Positions 27,313-36,381 of a stretch of DNA of 64,000 nucleotides are shown here, in pieces. Source of the DNA: Paenalcaligenes hominis (GTDB taxonomy: Bacteria > Pseudomonadota > Gammaproteobacteria > Burkholderiales > Burkholderiaceae_B); assembly GCF_011927625.1 (NCBI RefSeq), contig NZ_JAATIZ010000001.1, positions 186,001 through 250,000 of the forward strand, read 5' to 3'. How positions within the stretch are numbered: the stretch's first letter is position 1; each line of letters starts with the position of its first letter. A program made the translations under genes and the position numbers. The notes under the pieces were generated by a model. That model did not search any database. It had not been told where the DNA came from and worked only from the letters and a program-made list of their open reading frames with translations.

Positions 27313-29089
27313 TTTACCCGGTGTGTATCGGCACATTAGTGCCGATGACGATGTGCTGTATGTAGGCAAAGCGCGCGATTTAAAAAAACGGGTTTCCTCG
27401 TATTTTCAAAAAAATCTCAGCAGCCCACGCATAGCGCAGATGGTAAAGCAAATCGCTCGTATTGATATTACAGTGACGCGCACCGAGGCTGAAGCGTTGA
27501 TACTAGAAAACAACCTCATCAAACGCCTGCAGCCTCGCTACAACATTCTGTTCAGAGACGATAAGTCGTACCCATACTTAATGTTTAGTGCGCACGAGGT
27601 TCCCCGAATTGCGTACTTTCGTGGCAATACCAATCAGCCGGGCAGTTTTTATGGGCCATACCCTAATGCATGGGCGGTTCGTGAAAGTATGCAAATACTT
27701 CAGCGTGTATTTAGACTTCGTAGCTGCGAGGATGGGGTCTATGCCAATCGTTCACGTCCCTGCCTTCTTTATCAGATTAAACGGTGTTCGGGCCCGTGTG
27801 TGGGGCTAATTAGTCCTGAGGACTACACCGCAGATGTGGCGCGAGCCCAGCAGTTTCTCGATGGTGATGCTTCAGGGGTCATGGGACAGATCGAGCGTAA
27901 AATGCAGCATGCTTCAGATAACTTAGAATTCGAGCAAGCGGCCTTATACCGCGACCAGATGAAAGCATTAGCTACTATTTTGCAGCAGCAGTCTATGGAA
28001 AACCACAGTAACGAGGACGCCGATATTATTGCGGTAGTCGCAGCAGGGGGACGCGTGTGCGTGAACTTAGCTATGGTGCGAGGTGGGCGTCATCTGGGTG
28101 ACCGCGCCTTTTTTCCGACTCAAGTCAGTGACATGTCACTCACAGAGGTGCTCGAGGCATTTATTAGTCAACACTACATCGAACGTCCTCTGCCCGCCTT
28201 GTTGGTAACGAATCAACCCATTGTCGATAACGAGCTTTTTGCTATGTTGGCCGAGCAAACAGGGATGAAAACACGCCTTATTAATCGGCCCCAAGGAACG
28301 CGTAAAAAGTGGCTAGAACAAGCCGAAACAAATGCTAATTTAGCACTTGGACGTTTCTTAAATGAATCCATCAGTCGAGCTGCCCGCACCTTGGCCTTGG
28401 CCGAACTTTTAGGTTTAGATACCGAACCCGAAGCCCTAGAGCAATTGCACATCGAGTGCTTTGACATTAGCCATACGGCAGGCGAGGCCACACAAGCCTC
28501 TTGTGTAGTGTATAAAAATCATGCGCTTCAGCCATCGTTGTATAGACGCTACAATATTGTGGGCATTACAGAGGGCGACGACTATGCCGCAATGCGTCAG
28601 GTATTGCGGCGCCGCTTTGAACGCGTTGCTGAAGGTCTGGCAGCCTTACCTGATGTGGTGTTAATTGACGGTGGCAAAGGGCAACTCAATATTGCCATAG
28701 AGGTATTTGCTGATCTTGGGTTAGATACGCGGGTTCTGGTGGGCGTCGCTAAAGGTGAAGGCCGTAAAGTCGGGCTAGAGACCTTGTTTTTTGCGGATCA
28801 CCGAGTGCCTGTGCAGCTTGGTGTAGAGTCTGCTGCCTTGATGTTAGTGGCTGAAATTCGGGACGAAGCGCATCGCTTTGCTATTACAGGCATGCGTGCC
28901 AAACGGGCTAAAGCTCGCTCAGTATCGCGACTAGAAGACATTGATGGCGTGGGTCCTAAACGCAGGCAGCGGCTTTTGATGCGTTTTGGGGGCTTATCTG
29001 GGGTGTCAAATGCCAGTATCGAAGAGCTCGCCTCCGTCGAAGGAATTTCAGCAGCGCTAGCAGAGCGTATCTATTTTGCGTTACGCTAA
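27251..29089 (+). CDS. uvrC: excinuclease ABC subunit C
   Basis: UvrC makes both cuts in nucleotide-excision repair. The 612 residues have the N-terminal GIY-YIG nuclease ([20 protein letters not shown]), the zinc/iron cysteine cluster near [15 protein letters not shown], a UVR domain, the RNase H-like domain with [12 protein letters not shown], and a C-terminal tandem helix-hairpin-helix ([18 protein letters not shown]). The only ATG that keeps the family start [17 protein letters not shown] lies inside nagZ, and no later start exists before the GIY domain. No strong ribosome site is seen, so translation may be coupled to nagZ. Confidence 0.96.
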   Translation: MSTTNKPSNFDLNTFLRQLPNLPGVYRHISADDDVLYVGKARDLKKRVSSYFQKNLSSPRIAQMVKQIARIDITVTRTEAEALILENNLIKRLQPRYNILFRDDKSYPYLMFSAHEVPRIAYFRGNTNQPGSFYGPYPNAWAVRESMQILQRVFRLRSCEDGVYANRSRPCLLYQIKRCSGPCVGLISPEDYTADVARAQQFLDGDASGVMGQIERKMQHASDNLEFEQAALYRDQMKALATILQQQSMENHSNEDADIIAVVAAGGRVCVNLAMVRGGRHLGDRAFFPTQVSDMSLTEVLEAFISQHYIERPLPALLVTNQPIVDNELFAMLAEQTGMKTRLINRPQGTRKKWLEQAETNANLALGRFLNESISRAARTLALAELLGLDTEPEALEQLHIECFDISHTAGEATQASCVVYKNHALQPSLYRRYNIVGITEGDDYAAMRQVLRRRFERVAEGLAALPDVVLIDGGKGQLNIAIEVFADLGLDTRVLVGVAKGEGRKVGLETLFFADHRVPVQLGVESAALMLVAEIRDEAHRFAITGMRAKRAKARSVSRLEDIDGVGPKRRQRLLMRFGGLSGVSNASIEELASVEGISAALAERIYFALR

Positions 29090-29123
29090 GCATATACCCC
29101 GTTACTATTCAGAAGTCAGAGTT

Positions 29124-29696
29124 ATGCCATTTAATTTACCTATCGCCCTAACTTGGCTCCGTATTGTTTTCATACCGCTGATTTTGCTGTTGTATTATGT
29201 GCCGCACGCATGGTGGACCGATATAACACGCGATAATATTGCGGCATGGGTGTTTATTATTGCGGCCATTACCGACTGGTTTGATGGTTGGCTGGCTCGA
29301 CGCTGGAACCAGACCTCGGCATTTGGCGCTTTTTTAGATCCAGTGGCGGATAAGCTCATGGTGTCAGCAGCACTACTGATTTTATTAAGTATCGGTCGAG
29401 TCGATGCCGTGATTGCCTTTATTATTATTGGGCGTGAGATTACGATTTCCGCTCTACGCGAGTGGATGGCTCAAATAGGAGCTAGTGCCAGTGTCGCGGT
29501 TAGTTGGCTAGGAAAGTTTAAAACGGCAGCGCAGATGGTAGCTATTCCCTGCTTGCTCTACTACGAAAATGTATATGGTGTGTCAGCGCGTTGGGTTGGG
29601 CAAATTCTTATTATTGTGGCTGCCATTTTAACTGTCTGGTCTATGCTGTATTACTTGCGCAAGGCGTGGCCTGAAATTCTAAAGCGGAGCCTTTAA
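29124..29696 (+). CDS. pgsA: CDP-diacylglycerol-glycerol-3-phosphate phosphatidyltransferase
   Basis: PgsA commits CDP-diacylglycerol to phosphatidylglycerol in the inner membrane. The 190 residues start MPFNLPIALTWLRIVFIPL and contain the CDP-alcohol transferase motif DWFDGWLARRWNQTSAFG followed by FLDPVADKL (D-G-A-R-G-D-D pattern complete), with several membrane helices. An in-frame start 48 bases earlier is rejected because it overlaps uvrC and lengthens the conserved N-terminus. No tRNA genes follow, though they often do in betaproteobacteria. Confidence 0.94.
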   Translation: MPFNLPIALTWLRIVFIPLILLLYYVPHAWWTDITRDNIAAWVFIIAAITDWFDGWLARRWNQTSAFGAFLDPVADKLMVSAALLILLSIGRVDAVIAFIIIGREITISALREWMAQIGASASVAVSWLGKFKTAAQMVAIPCLLYYENVYGVSARWVGQILIIVAAILTVWSMLYYLRKAWPEILKRSL

Positions 29697-29698
29697 CC

Positions 29699-30928
29699 AT
29701 GACAAGTACTGCGCTGGGTTCAGCCCAAGTTAAAAATCGTGACTGGGCTATCATCACGCTTCTAGGCTTAATTCATTCCAGTTCCCATTTTTTTCAGCTG
29801 ATTCTCCCCACTTTATTCGTATACCTGCACCACGATTATGGCTATGACTATGTTCAGCTTGGTTTTTTGGTGTCCTGTTTTTATTTGGTGTCTGGCCTAG
29901 GCCAAGCGTCCTCAGGGTTTATTGTGGATCGCATTGGTCCAGCTCCCGTTATGTATTTTGGCTTGGGCGCTTTTGTGGCCTCAGCCAGTCTTATGGCATT
30001 AGCGCCTAATTACGGTGTTTTGGTGTTGGCTGCTATTGTCGGTGGTGCAGGCAATTCCATCTTTCATCCTGTTGACTACACCATTATCAATCACCGCATA
30101 AGCGCTGCGCGCTTGGGTCATGCCTACAGTGTGCATGGTTTTACCGGGTATTTAGGCTGGGCAGCCACTCCTCTGTTTATCACCGTATTAGGCTCAGCCT
30201 ACGGGTGGCGCTTTGCTGTTATGATGGCCGCCGTCCTTATTGGGGTGCTATTAGCCGTTAGTATTTGGCAACGTGAATTATGGGGGACAGCCCCGCAAAG
30301 TAGTGACAGCAAACACATCGCTTCCCAAAGCATCGGTCAAACGTTGGTTTTCCTATTACGCCAACCCGCCTTATGGTGTGCTTTTTTATTTTTTGCCTTT
30401 AGCTCAGCGGCGCTGTCAGCCATTCAAAACTATTCCATTCCCTTATTGTCTAGCGTGTATGGCCTAAGCCAGGTTCTGGCCGGCTCAACTTTATCTGCTT
30501 ATATGGTGGCGGCGGCAATTGGCATGATCGGGGGAGGCTTTTTAGTCGGAGCCAGTAAAAAAACAGAACGTATTATTTTTGTTATGTTGTGTTTAGCGGG
30601 CGCGTGTATGCTTTTACTTGCGCTCCATGTCGTGAATGCTTCCGTAGCAATCGTTCTAGTTGTACTAGGTGGGGTGTGTTCAGGCGTAGCAGCGCCGTCA
30701 CGTGACATGTTAATTCGTCGTGTGACACCTAAAGGGGCGACCGGCTCAGTGTATGGGTTGGTGTATTCGGGTATGGATGTAGGGGCAGCAATTGCCCCCG
30801 TTGTCTTTGGGCATTTGATTGATGCCCAATTTGAGCGCGCGCCCTGGTACGGTGGGGCCGTAGCCTTCGTTTTCTCGGCGGTATTAGCCGTGGCGGTGGC
30901 AAAAGGGGCAGCTCGGCAAAAAGCCTAA
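29699..30928 (+). CDS. MFS transporter, fosmidomycin-resistance (Fsr)-like
   Basis: A 409-residue major facilitator with 12 predicted helices. The N-terminal HSSSHFFQLILPTLFVYLH and the loop GFIVDRIGPAPVMYFG (A-motif-like) match the Fsr group of drug exporters. HPVDYTIINHRISAARLGHAYSVHG in the first half is also a conserved stretch of this group. The substrate cannot be read from sequence. It begins two bases after pgsA, so it is probably in that transcript, though the functions are not obviously related. Confidence 0.82.
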   Translation: MTSTALGSAQVKNRDWAIITLLGLIHSSSHFFQLILPTLFVYLHHDYGYDYVQLGFLVSCFYLVSGLGQASSGFIVDRIGPAPVMYFGLGAFVASASLMALAPNYGVLVLAAIVGGAGNSIFHPVDYTIINHRISAARLGHAYSVHGFTGYLGWAATPLFITVLGSAYGWRFAVMMAAVLIGVLLAVSIWQRELWGTAPQSSDSKHIASQSIGQTLVFLLRQPALWCAFLFFAFSSAALSAIQNYSIPLLSSVYGLSQVLAGSTLSAYMVAAAIGMIGGGFLVGASKKTERIIFVMLCLAGACMLLLALHVVNASVAIVLVVLGGVCSGVAAPSRDMLIRRVTPKGATGSVYGLVYSGMDVGAAIAPVVFGHLIDAQFERAPWYGGAVAFVFSAVLAVAVAKGAARQKA

Positions 30929-30940
30929 ACTTATCCAAAC

Positions 30941-30979
30941 AAAAAAGCACTTTAACTAGAAATGTTAAAGTGCTTTTTT
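30941..30979 (+). terminator. bidirectional terminator between the MFS gene and queF
   Basis: Stem AAGCACTTTAAC / GTTAAAGTGCTT with A-run before and T-run after, so it can serve both converging genes. Confidence 0.93.
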
Positions 30980-30981
30980 AA

Positions 30982-31809
30982 TTATTGCCGCTCAGTGCGC
31001 TGGTTAGGAACTGCTTTCACGTAATTGCTACGCCATGGGTTAATGTCAAGCCCACCCCGACGCGTATATCGAGCCATAACAAAGAGCTCTTCTGGTTGGC
31101 ATCGCTGCATTAAGTCGTGATAGATACGTTCTACGCAATGCTCATGAAATTCGGTATGTTTTCTAAAAGACACGATATACCGCAACAAGGCAGCGTGATC
31201 TATCGCCGTGCCTGTGTAGCTGATTTGAACCGTACCCCAGTCAGGCTGCCCAGTGACAGGGCAATTTGATTTAAGTAGATGGGATACCAGGGTTTCAGTT
31301 CTCGTGCCTTGTTCTGCATTGCAGGTTAGTAGCTCGGGAGCTGGCTGGTAATGCGTAATCGCCACATCCAATTGATCAATGCAGGTACCTTCAAGCGGTT
31401 GCGCGCGTGGGCCTTCGTAGTGCTCTAATAAATACAGTTGGACGTCAACCTCAGACTGCGTAAGCGCAGACAGATCGCGTACCAAAAGCGTTTTTACATC
31501 CTCTTGTGCAGCAAAGTGCGTTTCGTTTAACGAGTTCAAATACAATTTAAACGACTTGGACTCTACCAGAAAAGGGCTATGCCATGGAAAAGAAAAACGA
31601 CCTATCGCCACAATAGGCTTACCTTTCTCGTTAAGCCATGAAAGTTCATACGCGTACCAAATGTCTTCACCTAACCAGTTTTCAGGAAGAGTTAAGTGCG
31701 TACGATTTGGGGCTCTTTCTATAGCAAATAGTACGTTGGGATCATAACGAGTAGGGTAGTGCACCTCGTTACCTAAAGGTGAATCAGAAATAGAGTGAGA
31801 TGAGCGCAT
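30982..31809 (-). CDS. queF: NADPH-dependent 7-cyano-7-deazaguanine reductase
   Basis: QueF reduces preQ0 to preQ1 for the tRNA base queuosine. The 275 residues are of the long, E. coli-like bipartite type. DIWYAYELSWLNEKGKP is near the N-terminus, SFKLYLNSLNETHF carries the QueF substrate motif, the nucleophilic cysteine lies in LKSNCPVTGQPDWGTVQISYTG, and EFHEHCVERIYHD ends the active-site set. The ATG was chosen over a GTG 33 bases upstream because the family does not extend that far; no clear ribosome site is seen for either. queH, for the last queuosine step, is 17 kb away in this window. Confidence 0.94.
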   Translation of the reverse strand: MRSSHSISDSPLGNEVHYPTRYDPNVLFAIERAPNRTHLTLPENWLGEDIWYAYELSWLNEKGKPIVAIGRFSFPWHSPFLVESKSFKLYLNSLNETHFAAQEDVKTLLVRDLSALTQSEVDVQLYLLEHYEGPRAQPLEGTCIDQLDVAITHYQPAPELLTCNAEQGTRTETLVSHLLKSNCPVTGQPDWGTVQISYTGTAIDHAALLRYIVSFRKHTEFHEHCVERIYHDLMQRCQPEELFVMARYTRRGGLDINPWRSNYVKAVPNQRTERQ

Positions 31810-31845
31810 AACAGAAAGTCTAAATAGAATGAAAAAGTGCACTTA

Positions 31846-31998
31846 TTTCATAATGTGAAAACGGTATCCTGCATTGTGAAAATAGGCTGCTGCACTGCCG
31901 CATAAAAATTTCCACAATAAGATCTTTTGTTTCATATCACGAAATGGATGTTCTAAGTCTTTGTTTTTAAATGAATTAATAAATAGTCTTATATAAGA
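31846..31998. promoter_or_regulatory. queF-aceA divergent region with palindromic candidate operators
   Basis: The 278 gene-free bases between the two starts hold two similar dyads, TTTCATAATGTGAAA (31846-31860) and TTTCATATCACGAAA (31930-31944). A partial copy, CATTGTGAAAA, lies at 31872. The perfect 12-bp palindrome TCTTATATAAGA (31987-31998) lies 90 bases before aceA. The TTTC-N7-GAAA repeats suggest a dimeric regulator of isocitrate lyase, perhaps of the IclR type, but this is inference. Confidence 0.4.
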
Positions 31999-32087
31999 TA
32001 TAAGTGTAGATTGCACGGGGCTATTTACGTAGAATTTAAATCATACCTAATGCAGATTTAACTAGCTTATTACATACGGAGATACAC

Positions 32088-33407
32088 ATGAGCAACCGAG
32101 AAACAGAGATTCGCAATCTACAAAAAGAATGGGCTGAAAACCCACGTTGGCAAGGTATTAAGCGCAACTACAGTGCTGAAGACGTAGTACGTTTGCGCGG
32201 TTCCATGGTTGAAGAGCATACCTTAGCACGACGTGGCGCTGAAAAACTATGGCGCCTACTGAATGAAGAACCCTTCATTAATAGCCTAGGTGCGCTGTCC
32301 GGTAACCAGGCCATGCAACAAGTTAAAGCGGGCTTGAAAGCGATTTACCTATCTGGGTGGCAAGTCGCTGGCGATGCCAACTTAGCGGGTGAAATGTACC
32401 CAGACCAGTCTTTGTATCCTATTAACTCGGTTCCTCAAGTAGTAAACCGTATTAATAACGCGTTACGTCGTTGCGATCAAATTCAGTGGTCCGAAGGCGT
32501 AAACCCTGGTGACGAAGGCTACACCGATTATTTTGCTCCTATCGTAGCTGATGCCGAAGCTGGTTTTGGCGGTGTGCTTAATGCATTTGAGCTAATGAAA
32601 GCCATGATCACAGCTGGCGCCTCAGGTGTGCATTTCGAAGACCAATTGGCTGCCGTAAAGAAATGTGGTCACCTAGGTGGTAAAGTATTAGTGCCCACAC
32701 GTGAGGCTATTTCTAAGCTCACCGCTGCGCGTTTAGCTGCTGACGTATTAAACGTACCCGCTTTGCTACTCGCCCGTACAGATGCTGATGCGGCAGATTT
32801 GGTAACCAGTGATGTGGATGAAAACGATCGCCCCTTTATTACAGGCGAGCGTACGGTAGAGGGTTTCTTCCGTACACGTCCCGGCATCGAGCAAGCTATT
32901 TCACGTGGTTTGGCCTACGCCCCGTATGCAGATCTAATCTGGTGCGAGACAGCAACGCCTGACCTCGAATACGCCCGTCAGTTTGCAGAAGCCATTCACC
33001 GTCAGTTCCCTGGCAAGCTACTTGCTTATAACTGTTCACCTTCCTTTAACTGGAAGAAAAACTTAGACGATGCCACGATTGCTAAGTTCCAGCGCGAATT
33101 AGGCGCAATGGGTTATAAGTACCAGTTTATTACTTTAGCTGGCTTCCACTCCTTGAACTACGGTATGTTTGATTTGGCTTATGGTTATGCTCGTGAAAAC
33201 ATGACTGCTTTTGTGAATCTCCAAGAGCGTGAGTTTGCTGCAGCTGAACGTGGCTTTACCGCAGTTCGTCACCAGCGTGAAGTTGGTACAGGCTACTTTG
33301 ATGCCGTAACTCAAACTATCGAGGGTGGTCAGTCTTCGACCACAGCATTAGTCGGCTCCACAGAGGAAGCTCAGTTCTACGCGGCAGAGGCTGAAGCACA
33401 AGCTTAA
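32088..33407 (+). CDS. aceA: isocitrate lyase
   Basis: AceA splits isocitrate into glyoxylate and succinate, bypassing the CO2-losing steps of the TCA cycle during growth on acetate, fatty acids or aromatics. The 439 residues are of the short bacterial type. The catalytic signature [14 protein letters not shown] holds the active-site cysteine, preceded by the Mg-binding ADAEAGFGG, and later [15 protein letters not shown] and [15 protein letters not shown] follow. ACGGAG lies eight bases before the ATG. Malate synthase is not in the window. Confidence 0.97.
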   Translation: MSNRETEIRNLQKEWAENPRWQGIKRNYSAEDVVRLRGSMVEEHTLARRGAEKLWRLLNEEPFINSLGALSGNQAMQQVKAGLKAIYLSGWQVAGDANLAGEMYPDQSLYPINSVPQVVNRINNALRRCDQIQWSEGVNPGDEGYTDYFAPIVADAEAGFGGVLNAFELMKAMITAGASGVHFEDQLAAVKKCGHLGGKVLVPTREAISKLTAARLAADVLNVPALLLARTDADAADLVTSDVDENDRPFITGERTVEGFFRTRPGIEQAISRGLAYAPYADLIWCETATPDLEYARQFAEAIHRQFPGKLLAYNCSPSFNWKKNLDDATIAKFQRELGAMGYKYQFITLAGFHSLNYGMFDLAYGYARENMTAFVNLQEREFAAAERGFTAVRHQREVGTGYFDAVTQTIEGGQSSTTALVGSTEEAQFYAAEAEAQA

Positions 33408-33455
33408 GTGGTGTCGAATAGCGACAAAATGGAAAGCGAGTTGTAGTCTTAGTCT

Positions 33456-33492
33456 AGAAGCCCTTACACTATAGGTGTAGGGGCTTCTTTTT
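33456..33492 (+). terminator. rho-independent terminator after aceA
   Basis: Stem AGAAGCCC-TTACAC / GTGTA-GGGGCTTCT with a T-run. Confidence 0.9.
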
Positions 33493-33530
33493 AGGTGGAT
33501 TGTCCCAGTTGCAATTTTCTTTGACTTAGG

Positions 33531-33560
33531 TCTAAAGACTATATTATTTGCTGCTATAAT
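33531..33560 (+). promoter_or_regulatory. sigma-70 promoter of the degenerate ccoI gene
   Basis: TTGACT, 18 bases, TATAAT, the best promoter match in the window. The start of transcription would fall about 33567, leaving only about six bases before the ATG at 33573. CTTTGAC and GTCTAAAG around the -35 form a loose dyad that could bind a repressor. It is a poor match to the FNR site. Confidence 0.6.
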
Positions 33561-33572
33561 ATAGTGTTTCTT

Positions 33573-34532
33573 ATGCGCGCCTATTCTATTTTTACCATTC
33601 CTGCCGAGCTATCCACTGCCGACCGTTTGCATCGTCGGCGTATGCTAGCTCGTCTTGGGCTAGCGTGGCTCATGATGATGCAGGTAATGACTCTAGCATT
33701 TCCAGGTTATTTGCGATCCGACTCCATGCAGCCTGATACGTTAGAAACCTTAGACGCTGCTATTTATTTAATGAATTGGGCAGCATTAGTACTGACTGTA
33801 CCCGTCATTTTATATTGCGCCATCCCCATCTGGCAGGGCGCAATCAACAGCCTAAAAAAAGGGCGTATTGGTATGGATGTACCCGTAGCCCTCGGTATTA
33901 TCGTCGCATTTATTCCTAGCGTTATCACTACCTGGACAGGGGCAGGCGAAGTTTATTTCGATTCTGTTACCATGTTCGTGGCCTTTCTATTAACAGCTAG
34001 GTATCTAGAGCTGTGCGCACGCCAGTCAATCCACCAAGGCCAAGCACATGCGTATATTGAACAGTTACGTACTGCTCTAACACGAGATTCTAATAAACTC
34101 GCATTCTGGTTCGTGTTAATTCAAGTGGTACTGGCTATTGGCTTGGGCGTGGTTTGGTTTTATTATAAACCTGAGCACGCTATAGCCGTTGTCGTTGCCT
34201 TATTTGTCATGAGTTGTCCCTGTGCCTTATCTATGGCAGTGCCTACGGCGGTAGCCTCAGCGCATGCGGGGGTCAGCATTAAGCCGGCCGAGACTCAATC
34301 TGAGCTTGACGTGGTCGCTCAGAAAACCACTTCCATTTCTAAACAAAACTTATATGGCTCTATAGCCTGGCATCTTTTAATGACGCCCTTAGCGGCTATA
34401 GGTTTGGTCGCACCATGGGTAGCCGCGATTTCTATGCTGTTATCCTCGCTTCTGGTTGCGTATAATTCGTGGCGACTTTATCGCCAGCGTTTGGCTCAAG
34501 CTACACAACAAGCGCTTAATGCCGTGGTGTAA
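33573..34532 (+). CDS. CcoI/FixI-like P-type ATPase reduced to its membrane core (catalytic domains absent)
   Basis: CcoI normally pumps copper for cbb3 oxidase assembly and has about 750-800 residues. This 319-residue protein keeps all eight membrane helices of a P1B-ATPase: RLGLAWLMMMQVMTLAF, MDVPVALGI, VYFDSVTMFVAFLLTARYLEL, the copper-site helix VMSCPCALSMAVPTAVA (CPC at 215-217), QNL before helix 7, and MLLSSLLVAYNSWRL. It lacks the N-terminal HMA domain, the actuator domain (no TGES; about 28 residues join helices 4 and 5) and the whole phosphorylation and ATP-binding region (no DKTGT, no GDGxND; about 35 residues join helices 6 and 7). The frame is clean. It cannot be an ATP-driven pump; it may be a passive channel, a CcoS/CcoN assembly partner, or a relic. 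It stands right before ccoS. Confidence 0.85.
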   Translation: MRAYSIFTIPAELSTADRLHRRRMLARLGLAWLMMMQVMTLAFPGYLRSDSMQPDTLETLDAAIYLMNWAALVLTVPVILYCAIPIWQGAINSLKKGRIGMDVPVALGIIVAFIPSVITTWTGAGEVYFDSVTMFVAFLLTARYLELCARQSIHQGQAHAYIEQLRTALTRDSNKLAFWFVLIQVVLAIGLGVVWFYYKPEHAIAVVVALFVMSCPCALSMAVPTAVASAHAGVSIKPAETQSELDVVAQKTTSISKQNLYGSIAWHLLMTPLAAIGLVAPWVAAISMLLSSLLVAYNSWRLYRQRLAQATQQALNAVV

Positions 34533-34534
34533 AC

Positions 34535-34699
34535 ATGCTTGACTCGATGTTCTTATTGATTCCTCTGTCGTTGCTGTTTGTTTTATTTATTGCAGTGGCA
34601 TTATGGTGGGCTGTTTTTTCCGGCCAGTTCGAGGACACCAATAAAAAAGGCGAGTCCATACTCGAGGATGACGATAGCACCGACACAAACCAAAAGTAA
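34535..34699 (+). CDS. ccoS: cbb3-type oxidase assembly protein CcoS
   Basis: CcoS is a small single-helix membrane protein needed to insert cofactors into cbb3 oxidase. This ORF encodes 54 residues, MLDSMFLLIPLSLLFVLFIA and onward. One hydrophobic helix is followed by the family motif ALWWAVFSGQFED and a short acidic tail, as in known CcoS. It begins two bases after the preceding stop, so it is co-transcribed with the degenerate ccoI gene. Confidence 0.9.
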   Translation: MLDSMFLLIPLSLLFVLFIAVALWWAVFSGQFEDTNKKGESILEDDDSTDTNQK

Positions 34700-34810
34700 T
34701 GTGTTGGCGTATTTGTCAAAGATAATCTAATAGTCAAGGGGGTTTTTGCTTACTACCAACTAATGGGTTATATGCTTATATGAAAGTGTTATGATGCGGT
34801 GCACGTAACC

Positions 34811-34841
34811 TTGCCGAATAGTGGGCAATACCATTCGGTAA
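34811..34841 (+). promoter_or_regulatory. inverted repeat in the ccoN leader
   Basis: TTGCCGAAT and ATTCGGTAA are inverse copies with one mismatch, 13 bases apart, 43 bases before the ccoN ATG. It could be an operator or an RNA hairpin. A possible -10, TATGAT, lies just upstream at 34790. No good FNR box (TTGAT-N4-ATCAA) is visible in the 184 bases before ccoN. Confidence 0.45.
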
Positions 34842-34883
34842 AACAGTTTGTAATTAACATTTGTTTAAAATGAGGGGAAGCAA

Positions 34884-36371
34884 ATGGGCACTTCCGATGT
34901 AGTCGGAAAACAGGCCGAAGCCTTCAACTACGGAGTAGTACGACAGTTTGCCGTCATGTCCGTAGTCTGGGCTGTAGTGGGTATGGGGGTTGGGGTACTG
35001 ATCGCCTTACAACTCATCTGGCCTGAACTTAACTTTGAGACGCCGTGGTTTACATATGGACGTATTCGTCCTTTGCATACCAACTTGGTGATTTTTGCCT
35101 TTGGTGGTAGCGCGCTTTTTGCTACGTCCTACTATGTGGCGCAACGTACCTGTCAAACACGTTTGTTTGCAGGGCCTTTGGCATCGTTCACATTTTGGGG
35201 CTGGCAGCTCGCTATGGTAGGGGCTTTGCTAACTTTGCCACAAGGTTTTACTAGTAGCAAAGAATACGCCGAGCTCGAATGGCCAATCGACTTGTTGATC
35301 CTTGCAGTATGGGTCAGCTACCTAATTGTGTTCTTTGGCACATTAGTAAAACGTCGTGTTAACCATATCTACGTCGCCAACTGGTTCTTTGGTGCGTTCA
35401 TTATTGTGATCGCCGTGTTACACATCTTTAACAACGTAGAGCTACCTGTGTCTCTATGGAAGTCTTACTCAGCCTATGCAGGCGTACAAGACGCGATGGT
35501 ACAGTGGTGGTATGGTCACAATGCGGTGGGTTTCTTCTTAACTACCAGCTTCTTAGGGATGATGTATTACTTCGTGCCCAAGCAAGCTCAGCGTCCTATT
35601 TATTCGTACCGCTTGTCTATTGTGCACTTTTGGGCCTTGGCATTTACGTACATGTGGGCCGGTTCGCATCACTTGCACTTTACTTCCTTGCCTGACTGGA
35701 CTCAGTCTTTAGGTATGGCCTTCTCCTTGATTCTATTGGCTCCTTCTTGGGGCGGTATGATCAACGGAATCATGACCTTATCAGGTGCTTGGAACCGTCT
35801 GCGTACAGATCCTATTTTGAAATTCTTGGTAGTCGCTATTTCCTTCTACGGTATGTCTACCTTTGAAGGTTCTATGATGGCTATTCGTACAGTGAACTCT
35901 TTGTCTCACTACACCGACTGGACAGTAGGCCACGTTCACTCAGGTGCATTAGGCTGGGTAGCCATGGTGACATTTGGTTCCTTGTACTACATGCTTCCAC
36001 GTTTGTATGGTCGTGTGGGCATGGCAAGACCTCAATGGGTTGAATTGCACTTCTGGCTAGCGACATTAGGCGTGGTGTTGTATATCTCCGCTATGTGGAT
36101 TTCCGGTGTTATGCAAGGCCTAATGTGGCGTGCAACGGGCGAAGACGGCATGTTAATTTACAGCTTCGTCGAAGGTGTAAAAGCCACCTATCCGTTCTAT
36201 GCAATCCGAGCGCTAGGCGGCATTATGTTCTTGTCTGGTGCAATCATTATGTTGGTTAACACCCTACTGACAATTAAAGGTCAGCCCCGTGTTAATCCTG
36301 TAGTACCTCTAAAAAGCCCTGACGCACGCGATGCAGGTCTAGTAGGTGCTAGCGAAATTGCTGCAGGTTAA
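34884..36371 (+). CDS. ccoN: cytochrome-c oxidase cbb3-type, subunit I
   Basis: CcoN is the catalytic subunit, holding low-spin heme b and the heme b3-CuB centre. The 495 residues form 12 or more membrane helices. Histidine ligands are visible in [14 protein letters not shown] (His65, low-spin heme), [13 protein letters not shown] (CuB), [12 protein letters not shown] and [17 protein letters not shown] (b3/heme ligands). [15 protein letters not shown] holds the cbb3-type tyrosine region. GAGGGGAAG is well placed before the ATG. Confidence 0.97.
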   Translation: MGTSDVVGKQAEAFNYGVVRQFAVMSVVWAVVGMGVGVLIALQLIWPELNFETPWFTYGRIRPLHTNLVIFAFGGSALFATSYYVAQRTCQTRLFAGPLASFTFWGWQLAMVGALLTLPQGFTSSKEYAELEWPIDLLILAVWVSYLIVFFGTLVKRRVNHIYVANWFFGAFIIVIAVLHIFNNVELPVSLWKSYSAYAGVQDAMVQWWYGHNAVGFFLTTSFLGMMYYFVPKQAQRPIYSYRLSIVHFWALAFTYMWAGSHHLHFTSLPDWTQSLGMAFSLILLAPSWGGMINGIMTLSGAWNRLRTDPILKFLVVAISFYGMSTFEGSMMAIRTVNSLSHYTDWTVGHVHSGALGWVAMVTFGSLYYMLPRLYGRVGMARPQWVELHFWLATLGVVLYISAMWISGVMQGLMWRATGEDGMLIYSFVEGVKATYPFYAIRALGGIMFLSGAIIMLVNTLLTIKGQPRVNPVVPLKSPDARDAGLVGASEIAAG

Positions 36372-36381
36372 GGATAGATCC

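Noticed and set aside
29690-29760. tRNA cluster expected after pgsA in betaproteobacteria
   Set aside because: The MFS gene begins two bases after pgsA and no cloverleaf can be drawn.
33531-33544. FNR box TTGAC-TTAG-GTCTA before the degenerate ccoI gene
   Set aside because: Three mismatches to TTGAT-N4-ATCAA, and it would centre near -30, where FNR does not activate.
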